Below the pieces are notes generated by a model. That model had not been told where the DNA came from, searched no databases, and saw only the letters and a program-made list of their open reading frames with translations. This document shows positions 1-9,124 of a DNA stretch of 64,000 nt, one piece after another (positions within the stretch are counted from its first letter, which is position 1; each line of letters starts with the position of its first letter). Both the position numbers and the translations under genes were made by a program. Source of the stretch: Nematopogon swammerdamellus (taxonomy: Eukaryota; Arthropoda; Insecta; Lepidoptera; Adelidae); NCBI GenBank assembly GCA_946902875.1, contig OX336340.1, forward strand, positions 20,041,566 to 20,105,565, in the 5' to 3' direction.

Positions 1-363
1 ATGCATGAAATATCTGTATACATTTAACATACATATTTATCAATAAACAAAAAAAATTACAAGAGCTAACTGCATCCAACACGATAGTCGACCTATGGTG
101 GGTAAGCAGAAAAGAGCTCTCCATACATATTTACGCCGATGTTTGTTACTGAAATTCAAGCGAAAAATGCTATCAAATTGAATGAAAGTACTTACTCGTG
201 AAAGGTGACTCCATCTGTGTTCAAGTTTGAATTTTTCGACGACTTTTTGCACCAAAGCACTGCACAATGAGGCATTTTGTGACAGACGCGCACGTTCGCT
301 CCGCCTGAGCGGCGGACGGAGACTAAGATCGGTCGCCGGCGCTAGACTGACGCGCTGGCGCGT

Positions 364-897
364 GTGCGCCGACGCGCGGCTACCCCTGTCCTCCTATGTA
401 TAGCGCCTCCAGGCTTACTGACTCGTGTAGTAGACCGTGAGGCAAGGCGCGCAACGCTTGTCGATATCGCCGTGCCGCACGATGGTAACCTCGTCAGTAA
501 GGAAGCAGAGAAGATGTTAAAATATCTGGATCTGCAGCACGAGGTTACCAAAATGTGGCCCGTCGACTCGACGATCGTTGTGCCCATAGTCGTTTCGGCG
601 CATGGGCTGATAGCGAAGAGCCTCGACGACCACCTTGAGAGGCTCTCGCTGAGTGGTTAGGTCAAGGGCCAGATACAGAAGGCAGCCCTGCTTGACACTG
701 CACGCATCGTCCGGAGGTTCCTCTCTTTGGGACCCGACCATCGGTAGCTTGGGCTCGCCCCGCCGCCGGTGGTGGAAACTCCGTTTATATTTTTTATATT
801 AATTTTAGGTATATATTTGTATTTTTATACTTTGTATATTTGAAATTAATGTAAATATTGTAAATGTGTTAATAAAGAAATAAAATAATAATAATGC
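364..897 (+). mobile_element. LINE 3' end (RT C-terminus and tail), decayed
   Basis: The reading frame from 364 encodes the C-terminal part of a non-LTR retrotransposon reverse transcriptase, with recognisable stretches such as KYLDLQHEVTKMW, VPIVVSAHGLIAKSLD and, after a stop, LLDTARIVRRFLSL. An in-frame TAG at 658-660 breaks the frame and the natural end is the TAG at 745-747. An AT-rich 3' UTR and an AATAAA-containing tail follow. Only the 3' end is present, as is usual for 5'-truncated LINE insertions. I know the peptide style from lepidopteran LINEs but cannot assign the clade without a search. Confidence 0.75.
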
Positions 898-956
898 CTA
901 GAGGCATTAACACTTAATGCCTCTAGGCATTAACACTTAATGCCTCTAGGCATTTT
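893..956. repeat. Triple palindromic tandem repeat at LINE tail
   Basis: Three near-identical 16-bp palindromes of the form AATGCCTMKAGGCATT are separated by AACACTT spacers, directly behind the LINE tail. A single related palindrome occurs in another LINE-tail-like context near 10002-10020. Confidence 0.8.
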
Positions 957-1563
957 CTAACATAATACCTTTGGCGTATGATAACTGCTAGGTGAGTGGC
1001 GGAAAGAGATATTATAAATATTATGATATGACAGATGTGGCGGATGATTTTTTATGTGCGTTACTTAGAAAATCACCATTGACCATTATCCCGGTACATG
1101 TTTCGTGTCGGTATGTAAGACGTGATTCCACGTCAAAAAATTAATATTAAATAAAATTACAATTTGGCTTTCTATAATATGGCGCGTGCGGCCGTTCGGT
1201 AGCTATTTATAGACACCGCAAATACCTACTCCGGCGCGCGGAATATTTTGGTTTGTATGGCACCAAAATCTTGGCGTAACCGGAACTGAATTTTATTTAA
1301 CCTATCCAGTGTCTCGTATAGGTAAATGTGCGTGTACTAAGTTTCATTGAATTCGGATGATCGGTTTAAGAGCTATGGGGGAACATACATACAGAAAAGA
1401 TTAAAAAAAATCGTCAATTTAGTTTTAATTGATGATGACATTATTGGTTATTCAATGCGGCGAGTGGGGGCGGGGTTTGGGAGGGGGAGGACGAAAGTAG
1501 GGGGAGGAGGAAAGTAGGGGGAGGGTCACGCCAAAGAAGTATAACTTCTAACACGCATAGGTA
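957..1563. other. Non-coding, dispersed repeat remnants
   Basis: No coding sequence is seen. The first 55 bases reappear, inverted, near 9950-10005. The part around 1190-1400 (with CTTGGCGTAACCGGAACTG) resembles, inverted, the stretch near 40500-40620. A G-rich patch with several GGGG runs lies at about 1460-1530. Confidence 0.5.
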
Positions 1564-1780
1564 TAGTGCCATCAGGAAGTTATGATGCGTGGGAAATATG
1601 CAAAACTGTCTGCATTCCTAAGAAGAGACGTGAACTTTCGATCGAAAGTTTGTCGATAATTTAGGTTATTAAGTCATACAATTTATCGACAATCTTTCGA
1701 CCGAAAGTTCACGTCCCTTCTTAGGAATGCAGACAGTGTTTTGTACATTTCCCACGCATCATAACTTCCTGGTGGCACTA
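1564..1780. repeat. Hairpin (foldback) element, 217 bp
   Basis: The two halves are near-perfect inverted copies of each other, about 100 bp per arm. The sequence opens with TAGTGCCATCAGGAAG and closes with CTTCCTGGTGGCACTA. The loop is a short AT-rich segment around 1665-1680. There is no coding capacity. It fits a nonautonomous foldback MITE; a TA duplication is possible but not certain. Confidence 0.85.
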
Positions 1781-2045
1781 CACACAAGTACACGCACTTT
1801 TTTATTCATCTTTTGTGCTATATCATCGATTGAATCTACCGCTGTAATTATGTCAAAAGTTGTACAAATATTATTTGTTATTTTCCTGTTTTTTCTGTAA
1901 TATATATCTGAGCACTTTAGAAGTTATTCACGATTTCAGATATCAGAGATTTCATTGTACCTTCTTCAACCAGCATGCGGCGATTGTGAGTGAGTTGGTC
2001 TAAATGTAACTAATATGACATTTATAAAATGTTTATTTCTTCCAG

Positions 2046-2148
2046 ATCACTAGATCTAATTACACGATGCTACGGAGTTTCGATTTTCGTGAACTACGCA
2101 TATGACACGTTCGCCATATGCCTTCTTTTGCTAGTGCTGTTACAAAAT
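2046..2148 (+). CDS. OR1 exon 5 (TM5)
   Basis: The acceptor is CTTCCAG just before the exon. The exon begins with one base that completes a split codon and then carries 34 codons. It ends at CAAAAT followed by GCAAGTAA, a strong GC-type donor. The frame only continues into exon 6 if this GC donor is used. Against the OR2 exon it differs at 5 of 34 residues. Confidence 0.9.
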
Positions 2149-5136
2149 GCAAGTAATAAAATAAATTGTCTTTACATTTACAAAAGTCGGTTGCCGTCAT
2201 TGTGCGGTGGTGACCGGTGGAATTGTACAGACAGCTGCTCTCATTTTCAACACTTTAGGAACCTTGTCAAAATAAAATATTTGATTATTTATTTGTATAA
2301 TTTTGTAGGGGTAATGAGTGAATGTTAATTTGACAAGGTTCCTAAAGTCTGAGAAATGAGAGCAGCTGTCTGTACATGATGCGGTAGAAATTTCACGAGA
2401 GCCAAGCGGCGGACATTCGCCAGATTTGTATGATTTGAGAAAGATGAACAGATCTCTCGCCGCCATACAAAACATGACGCGACGAGAGATCGAATGTGCC
2501 TCGAAACCCTTGCATGAAAGGTGATACAAATATTTGAATGAACAAATGAATGAAATATACTTTATTGTATATCACCATTATGCCACTGTATAAAATGGTC
2601 ACAAAAGCCTTGCGACGTTCTTTACAAACTAAGCTTTGGCATGTGAAAACGTGTAGTAGTACTGAAGAATGGACAGTGCAGTATAAAAAAATATAAATAC
2701 ATAACTTACATGGACAAATATTACATAGATATATGTAACCAATATACATCGTTACATATTATATATATATATATATATAGAAATATAATATATAATATAT
2801 AAGGTCTTTCATTAGTAGGTAATGTGTATCAGATAGTGATCATGTTCCCATACCATTTTTTACGATATAAAAAACCTACTCACTCCTCAAATTTAATACG
2901 TGAAGTGCGCGTATTTCACCTTGAAATAGGCATTCATAGGTCAATGCACTCCGCCGCCACGTCGCACACTGTAATAATTTCATAATCTAGCGGAACTTAA
3001 CTCCCCATTCTATATTGCCCACGTATTGCCGGTCGTAATCAAACACTGCGCTGATTTTTCTGAAATATTCGTGAGCTGAAAGCACAGGGCCGCATTAAGG
3101 AAAAATGAAAATAGAAACTGATTACTTATATTGCATATGAAAATATGTTTAAATGACTTTTTCGAAAATTATGAAATGTAAGAAGCTGCATATTAAAATG
3201 ATTTTATTTGCGTTATTCGCTATCACTATCAGACATAGTTTGTGTGTGTAGCATCAGCAGCATCTGCCGATTTTAATGACTTGATGGTATCTGCAGGTAG
3301 AGCGTGTCTTTGTCTAGATGTTCGGGTGGACTGGCTTGATAGCAGAGGGTCCGATGCTATGAGGAACCGATTCAAAATGTCTCTTTCGATTTCAAGTGTC
3401 CTCTCGGCTTGTTTTTCCTGGTAGATTTTTGGCCCCGCTTCCACACCTCGAACACAGCCCTTATTTTCATAGTGAGCCCTCCTCCTGATAAGGTAAAAAA
3501 ATATGTATGAGTGGGGCAAATAGGGGCAGGAGATTTAACCTGCACTTAAAAGTCTATTAGTCATAGAAATATATAAAAATGATTTCAAGGTGGGTACATG
3601 TGGGTACATTTTTAAATCTCAACACAAAAACAAAAATATTTGTAAATTGCATGATTTCGTAGTGAACATTACAACAGCCTTTTTACTACAAATATTGACG
3701 TGCTAAGAATTTAAAACTTACCCTAAACAATCCTTTGAAGACGGTAAAAAGAATAAATAAACTGATTATTCTCCTTGTTTTGTCACGTCCGCGTGGCACA
3801 CCCGTCACTTACTAATAATAACACACTCGTACTGTAACAATGGCGCGCATTGATGAGCGCGTGAGTCATGTTTCGGGACTTCTCCTAAAAACAGTGCTGC
3901 CAGATTATATTTCTTTGAATGCAGAATGATTGTACATCTATTAAACTAATCTGTAATTGACGTATTATTCAAATTGTCTCAAATATTATATTTGACATTA
4001 GTACCGCTAGATTTCAAAACTATTACAGTGTGCGTCGTCGTAGCCGCCGCGCCACGCGCCGCCGACGGGCCATAGATTAAGGTGAAATACGCGCACTTCA
4101 CGTATTAAATTTGAGGAGTGAGTAGGTTTTTTATATCGTAAAAAAATTGGTATGGAAACGTTATCAGTATCTGATACACATACACCCCTTAACGTAAAGT
4201 TACCTACTAATGAAATACCTTATAGGTATAGTTTATAAAAGTATAGATAGGATATTTATTATGTTGTATGTTGTTATCCATTTTATGAGAGTGTTAATTT
4301 AATGTTATACATGTACCTACCTTCAGTATTACATTGCCTACCCCAGATTGTTTGCTAAGAATGCGGCATGATTATTAAATTCGTTTATTTGTGCATCTTG
4401 TTAAAGGCCTGCCTTTTTTTCCATAAAAAAAGTAGGTATATTTTTTTAATTTGATTTGGCGTTTGCCTGGTTCATAAATATGATAATTAACTAAATCATC
4501 TTTAACATAATAATATGTATTTTGTTTTCTTTAATTTTGCAGCCGATGAATTTCATACGATATGCAGGACTTGCAGTCGCCGTAACTGTGCAGCTAGGAG
4601 GGGAATCCTTCGCGATGGAACAAATGACCACTGCGGTAATAATGATAAATTTTGTGTTATTAGTTTTCTTTTAGGTTTATTTAGATTTTAGATAGGTAGG
4701 TTCATTTCATAAGTTAATTTTTAATTATAGATTGCTCACAGCTCAAACTCCCTAAAATCCTTATTCGGACTATTAAGAACATAACAAAAAATTTGGCAAA
4801 TTGGTCCAGCCGTTCGCATGTGATGCGCTTACAAATGGATGTTATTTAACTTTTATTTATATGGTGCTTCGTTCGTCATGTCAAAAATTTCGGGAGGGTT
4901 ACAGACACACTCAAATAAACACTTTACGTAAAAAAAATTCACAGATCTCATGCATTACGTGACCTTCGGGTACATTGAAAATGACTTTTAGGGCGTATTC
5001 AAATATAAGCGTATAGCGAATCGCCGACTGTGAATGTGAAAATATCCTGGTATGGTTGAAGCGACGAACTCAACGAGCGAACGCATTAGCAAATCCGATT
5101 TAAACTCAAATATGATAAACGATCGCTTCTTTTGTA

Positions 5137-5214
<78 letters not shown>

Positions 5215-8200
5215 TTCAACCCTTTCTCCCTCTCTCTCTCCTTAACTCTCTCACTTCCCCTCCCTCCCCCTCCCGCCTCTCGCTCTTCTCCTTCCCCCTC
5301 TTTCCCCTTCTCTTTAACCTCGTTATCTGCCTACCTCTCTCCCTAATTCCCTCCTTCCCCTCTCCCTTCTCCCTCGCTCTCCTTACTCCCCGTCTTTCCC
5401 CCATCCCCGACTCCCTCCGTCCCCCTCGCTCCTTTCATCTTCCCCTCCCACCTCCTTCCTACATCCCACTCTTTCCCCCTCCTCCCTTTTCCTTACCCTC
5501 TTTCTCCTGCCTTCCCTCCCTCCATCCTCGCCTCACTCTCTTCTCCCTTCCTATCCCCCCTCTCCTCCAATCCACCCCTCCATTCTCCCCTTGCTCTCCC
5601 TCCCTCCGCCACTTCTATCTCTTCCTATCTCAGCCCTTGTTCAACCCCGCCGCTTTCCCCTTCCTCCCTCACCCCTCCCCCTCACCCATCTTACATACCT
5701 CCCCTACCCTAAATGCCTTCCATCTTCTCAATCTCCCTACCTTCCACCTCTCCCTTCCCGCCCCTCCTACCGTCCTCCCTCCCTCCCCTTTCATACCTCC
5801 CTCCCCCTCCTGGTTCCTCCCCAACCCACACCTTTTTTTTTTATGTAATCCGGTATGGGTGGATGAGTCGGAGGGGCCAAAGCACATGCTCTAACCAGCC
5901 AATATCACCTCCGAGAAGGTAGGTGCCATACCGGAGACTTCCCTGGATTGCTGGCTATACTGGACTAGAGGAAAACACAACCGAGGTTGCTTGCGGCCAT
6001 CTTACATCCAGTACGGTGGTACCAACCCAGTCGGCTACAATTTGAGCCTACCACCTAGTAAGGGGCAAGGGAAGGGACCTACAGTACTACACCGGTTCCG
6101 AACGGTGAAGCAGCGGGTGTAGGTATGCACGTAAATTTTTTTGTCAGAAAAAACTCATTGGTACACGCGCGCCGACCGGATTCGAACCTCGGACCTCCCG
6201 CATGAGAAGCCGATGCCCAAACCACTCGGCCACCCGCCGCCCGACACCTCTCCGTCCCCTGCCTTTATCGTCTCTCCCCTCCATCCCCACCCCTCCATCA
6301 CCGCTCCTCCCCCTTCACCCATCCTCCTTAAACCTTCCCCCTTCATATCCCTAACATATTTGCATTCCCTATTTCACCCCCTTCCGTTTTTCTTTTCGAT
6401 AAAAGGTAGTCCCCAGGATGCAATCTATCTTCTTCCCAAAATTGTATCTAAATATTTATAGTACATATATCTAACATCGCTTCTACCAAACCAACAACCA
6501 TTTGACACTAAATTACGTTCATACTATACTTTCCTATACTTTCTTTGATACTGCTCAGTCCTAAGGCTATTTCGCGTGATGGTATATAGCCTATCGTGTG
6601 CTTCAAGAACTATCTTTAAATTGGTGCAAACCACATCAAAATCTGTTCAGTGGTTCCGGAGTTTACCTCAAACATATATACATACATACAAACAGACAGA
6701 CGTTCCCTTTTATAAAAAGTAGAAGAAGAAGATAGAGAAGAGATTAGTTTGTAGTTTATCTTAATGCATTACATAAAAAATTGCCACAAACTATTCTTGT
6801 ACATAATATAATATATACTTCTCCCACATCCCAAAGGTACTACTAACTCTAGAATAGAATGCCTCACGGCATTAAGCTCACCCATTGTACCTAATTTGTA
6901 TAAATTGGTATTCAATAAAGAATATATACCTATCCATATTAAAACAATTTATTAGGTATAATTTACTTGCTTTTTCATACTGAAATATGTCAATTTTGAA
7001 AAATAAAGAAAAATTAAAAAAACCAAAAATTGAAATTAAAATTCTCAATTTTCAAGTGTATGCATGCACGAAAACCATTTTAACTACTCACACTGCAAGA
7101 TAAAGACGACACGAAACTCGCGTAATGGAAAATTAAAAAAATCATAACTCCCAAAATTATCACTTTTTTCAAACAATTAAAAAAACAGACGAGAGGGGCG
7201 GGGGTTAGCTTTGTGAGTGGAGGACTGGAGGTCGGCACGCGGAGGGTGCGGAGCGGCATAAAACATACATTTCAAAAATTCATATCTCGAAAACTAGACA
7301 CTTTAGAGAAAAACTTTATTTGCTTTTTTGTCTAGGAAACACACGAGGATTGCGCTCGCGAAATTAATGTACTCGCCGTTTTAGCACCCTGTATATTATG
7401 TAATAAACATACAGTGAAATAAATTGATAACGTTTGAGAGGTTATTAAATGAAAATTTTTAAAAATGTATTACGTCTACATTACATTAATATACCTATAC
7501 ATCGGCATACGTTTGTAAACACACAAACACACATACTACAGAAAAAGCGTTGTGACGGTCGAAGTCTTACACTTTATCGGCCTAGCTCTCATTCGCCAAG
7601 TGTCGGAAGTGTAACGATAGATAAGGAAATTCGTTCCAAAAAAAACATTACTTTTGAAACGAAAAACTGAAACTGTTACAGGTGGATGAGTTGAACGATG
7701 CTATTTACGCGGTTCCCTGGTACGCTATGAGTAGACGAAACATGAAGTCGATCAATATTATGACCATCGTGTCGCAGCGTCCGTTCGTATTCCGCGCTCT
7801 TGGAGTTGTGGATGTGAATTTGCAAACCATGGTTAAGGTAATGTATACACAAACGTGGAAATCCTCACAGATAATAAAAAAGTGGCCGAAGTCACCTCAT
7901 TCGAGTACAATATTTCTATCAGGCTAGTGATTTGGCTACATCAATAAATAATGCTTAACACGACTGCGAACGCCAAGGAGGGTAATCTGTTTTAATTTGA
8001 TATGTGTATGTGCGTTTGGTTGAGTCTCTTTATTTCGTCTTTATTCCAAAACGGTTGAATGGATTGGAATGGCTGGTGGGTGACGTATCTAACGATAATG
8101 TTAATATATGACAAAAAGAAAACCGGCCAAGTGCGAGTCGGACTCGCGCACCGAGGTTTCCGCGCCACAATAAAAACATTGAAAAAAACACGTTTCTTGT

Positions 8201-8558
8201 ATGGAACCCCCCTTAATTTTTTAATTTTTGATTTTTTATTATTTGTTATTATATCCGCCATAATAACACATATTCTGTGAAAATTTCAACGGGCCCCTCG
8301 GACAGACGGACGGACATACAGGCGACAGACGGCGTAGGCTTAGTAATAACCTAAAAAAGAACTAATGGCGACGATGCCTTATGTTAAATCTTTAAATAGT
8401 GTTTTTCTTCAAAATTAATCGAGTGGGGCATCATTGCCTAGAGATAGAAAAGTGTTAATAAATGTAATTGTGGCATTCACAATAATTTGCTTCATTTTCA
8501 GATTGTTAAATCCGGCTTCTCATATTTTCTGTGGTTGTATGCAATGGGTCAACAATAA
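2046..8558 (+). CDS. Odorant receptor OR1, 3' part (exons 5-8 of 8)
   Basis: Four coding exons (2046-2148, 4543-4635, 7682-7837, 8502-8558) match, in order, length and phase, exons 5-8 of the complete paralogue OR2 downstream. They encode roughly the last 136 residues: TM5 (VSIFVNYAYDTFAICLLLLV), TM6 (FIRYAGLAVAVTVQL), the intracellular segment DELNDAIYAVPWYAMSRRN, and TM7 (SGFSYFLWLYAM), ending in GQQ and TAA. The conserved IY.VPW and C-terminal SYF..L motifs are typical of the insect 7tm_6 odorant-receptor family, ligand-gated channels that work with the co-receptor Orco in the dendrites of olfactory neurons. No frameshift or stop is seen. The 5' exons are outside the window. Introns are 2394, 3046 and 664 bp. 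The ligand is unknown. Confidence 0.9.
2149..2228 (+). other. Start of OR1 intron 5, homologous to OR2 intron 5
   Basis: This segment aligns with the start of the OR2 intron at 26606 onward, showing that the tandem duplication included intron sequence. The homology resumes after the MITE, to about 2430. Confidence 0.7.
2229..2371. mobile_element. Foldback MITE with GTAC target duplication
   Basis: Terminal inverted repeats start AGACAGCTGCTCTCATTT and extend through CTTTAGGAACCTTGTCAA, about 50 bp. GTAC flanks both sides (2225-2228 and 2372-2375). The paralogous OR2 intron has the unoccupied site, reading AATTGTTCATGACG. A decayed relative is visible near 46490-46590. Confidence 0.85.
2372..2799. 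other. Intronic, no recognisable gene
   Basis: The first part is homologous to OR2 intron 5 (GGTAGAAATTTCAYGAGAGCCAAGCGG). The remainder is AT-rich and ends in a (TA)n microsatellite at about 2757-2778. The open frames here are not convincing. Confidence 0.5.
2800..4222. mobile_element. TIR element, about 1.42 kb, unclassified
   Basis: Long imperfect inverted repeats bound this segment: TAAGGTCTTTCATTAGTAGG on the left, matched by the complement of TACCTACTAATGAAATACCTTA on the right. The inverted homology continues inward through the motifs GATATAAAAAACCTACTCACTCC and ACGTGAAGTGCGCGTATTTCACCTT, about 150 bp per arm. A minus-strand frame at 3229-3519 is the only sizeable internal ORF. The flanking duplication is ambiguous (TA-rich). 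It lies in OR1 intron 5 and the superfamily is unknown. Confidence 0.75.
3229..3519 (-). CDS. Hypothetical ORF inside TIR element
   Basis: This is a 96-codon minus-strand frame, rich in charged residues (for example RRRAHYENKG and KQAERTLEIERDI) and helix-forming in its middle part. An AATAAA lies a short distance past its stop on the minus strand, so it could be the last exon of an element-encoded protein. I do not recognise the family. The inverted repeats around it argue for a transposon-borne rather than a host gene. Confidence 0.3.
   Translation of the reverse strand: MPHSYIFFYLIRRRAHYENKGCVRGVEAGPKIYQEKQAERTLEIERDILNRFLIASDPLLSSQSTRTSRQRHALPADTIKSLKSADAADATHTNYV
4543..4635 (+). CDS. 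OR1 exon 6 (TM6)
   Basis: The acceptor is TTTTGCAG and the donor is GCG followed by GTAATA. Thirty-one codons in phase 0 encode PMNFIRYAGLAVAVTVQLGG and then ESFAMEQM. The corresponding OR2 exon differs at 6 of 31 residues. The exon supplies TM6 and the start of the conserved C-terminal cytoplasmic segment. Confidence 0.9.
4636..5089. other. OR1 intron 6, repeat arm shared with 58250-58395
   Basis: No gene is seen. From about 4940 the sequence (CAGATCTCATGCATTACGTG and CTGGTATGGTTGAAGCGACG) is found inverted at about 58240-58395, next to another copy of the purine/pyrimidine-rich Helitron. Confidence 0.6.
5141..5214 (+). repeat. (CT)n microsatellite
   Basis: About 74 bp of nearly uninterrupted CT dinucleotides with one CTGT interruption. 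It starts the larger pyrimidine tract that runs to about 5832 and resumes at 6241-6385. Confidence 0.95.
5833..6240 (-). mobile_element. SINE with tRNA(Ser/Leu)-like head, complete
   Basis: On the minus strand the element starts GCGGCGGGTGGCCGAGTGG, a class-II tRNA-type A box, followed by GGTTCGAATCC, a B box. It continues into a body of about 300 bp and ends in poly(A) (T run at 5833-5842). Flanking ACACC repeats fit a target duplication. The body (AGGTCCCTTCCCTT, GGTAGG, GGTACCACCG, GTGTTTTCC, GGCACCTA) is related to that of the tRNA/5S-headed SINEs in this window. Confidence 0.85.
6400..6850. other. Helitron 5' part and AT-rich spacer
   Basis: 6410-6743 belongs to the minus-strand Helitron-like element. 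The rest is AT-rich non-coding DNA with no recognisable feature. Confidence 0.5.
6853..7390 (+). repeat. LINE tail plus dispersed repeat, inverted copy at 56930-57480
   Basis: GAATGCCTCACGGCATTAAG, then TCAATAAAGAATATATACC, looks like a LINE 3' tail. The following stretch (ACTTGCTTTTTCATACTG, AAGTGTATGCATGCACG, GCAAGATAAAGACGACACG) recurs inverted near 57170-57380. There is no ORF; it lies in OR1 intron 6. Confidence 0.65.
7682..7837 (+). CDS. OR1 exon 7 (C-terminal cytoplasmic segment)
   Basis: The acceptor is CTGTTACAG and the donor is AAG followed by GTAATG. Fifty-two codons in phase 0 contain DELNDAIYAVPWYAM and then NMKSINIMTIVSQRPFVF. The AIY.VPW core is the position where insect ORs carry the Y..PW motif. 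It differs from OR2 at 7 of 52 residues. Confidence 0.92.
8110..8350 (+). repeat. Dispersed lepidopteran repeat (ACCGGCCAAGTGCGAGTCGG type)
   Basis: It starts AAAACCGGCCAAGTGCGAG and ends in GACAGACGGACGGACATACA. The same arrangement is at 47864-48234 and, in part, at 46430-46490; an inverted piece is at about 30600-30725. There is no coding capacity. It sits in OR1 intron 7. Confidence 0.75.
8502..8558 (+). CDS. OR1 exon 8 (TM7 and stop)
   Basis: The acceptor is TTCATTTTCAG. Eighteen codons encode IVKSGFSYFLWLYAMGQQ, followed by TAA. This is the short terminal exon typical of insect ORs. In OR2 the stop codon is shifted so that one extra Lys is added. Confidence 0.9.
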   Translation: MVKSGFSYFLWLYAMGQQ

Positions 8559-8694
8559 TGAGTTCGAGTGTCGCAGTTTGCTTGCTCCAACGCACAACAC
8601 AACGCACCACCAGGACTAGGACTATACATAATTTAAACGCTCCTGTTATACGTGATGATGATGATACAGAAACTGGCGTCGGAGTACCTATTTC

Positions 8695-9124
8695 CACAGA
8701 ATAGAAAAGAGTACTCCGTACAGAAGCTGCTCTGTACAAACACTCACAAAGAAATAGCTACTCTGCGACGACGCGATAAAGTACAAATTGACTCGCACAG
8801 AGCTGCATGCCTAACCACGATAACCGCCTACATTTCGCTTCTCTTTCTGTCGTGTAACTCTATCTCGAAAGCGCGTCGTTCAGCGCGTTCTTTGTGCTGT
8901 CTTATTGTGAGGAATAAAATGAAGATGATACCTACCAACTTTTATCGTTCTAGCTACCAACGATATGATATTTAGCTACGGCAAATTCATGCGAACAAAT
9001 TCATGCATGCGTTAGCGTCACAATTAGTTTCTCACATCGAAGCGTGCATTGCGTGCAACCTTCCAGTGATAGTTTTGTTTGATCAATAAATTTAATGATT
9101 AATGATCATCTACAATGTACCTAT
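8695..9124 (+). repeat. About 430-bp dispersed repeat, copy A
   Basis: The segment from CACAGAATAGAAAAGAGTAC to CTACAATGTACCTATT is repeated at 24672-25074 with minor indels, and its first 24 bases recur at about 13533. Here it interrupts the OR1 3' flank: OR2 flank sequence around 43070-43160 (CGGAGTACCTATTTC and then AAAATGTTTGACTAAAT) matches both sides (8680-8694 and about 9520-9625). It is therefore mobile, but no termini or ORF classify it. Confidence 0.75.

Larger units (their letters stand above)
5090..6743 (-). mobile_element. Helitron-like element with long pyrimidine tract
   Basis: The right part (about 6465-6743) reads, on the minus strand, as the same 5' end seen at about 39090-39410: TCTCTAC-like start, TTATAAAAGGGAACGTCTG, then AACTCCGGAACCAC. 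The left part carries CGATCGTTTATCAT and AAATCGGATTTGCTA, present just before the CTAG terminus of the + strand copies at 41140-41227 and 57900-57997. Here the CTAG end itself is missing. A tract of more than 800 bp of almost pure C/T lies between, interrupted by a SINE. It is nonautonomous, with no Rep/helicase. Confidence 0.6.

Noticed and set aside
1..363. Minus-strand frame 40-267
   Set aside because: No splice sites, family motif or neighbouring exon supports it; the stretch is left as unassigned non-coding sequence.
2149..2160. GT donor four bases inside the intron (GCAAGTAATA) for OR1 exon 5
   Set aside because: It would put exon 6 and the later exons out of frame; the GC donor preserves the frame in both OR1 and OR2.
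5052..5894. 280-codon open frame with Ser/Leu/Pro-rich translation
   Set aside because: It is a by-product of the (CT)n and pyrimidine-rich tract, which lacks stops in this frame. No start context or protein-like composition.
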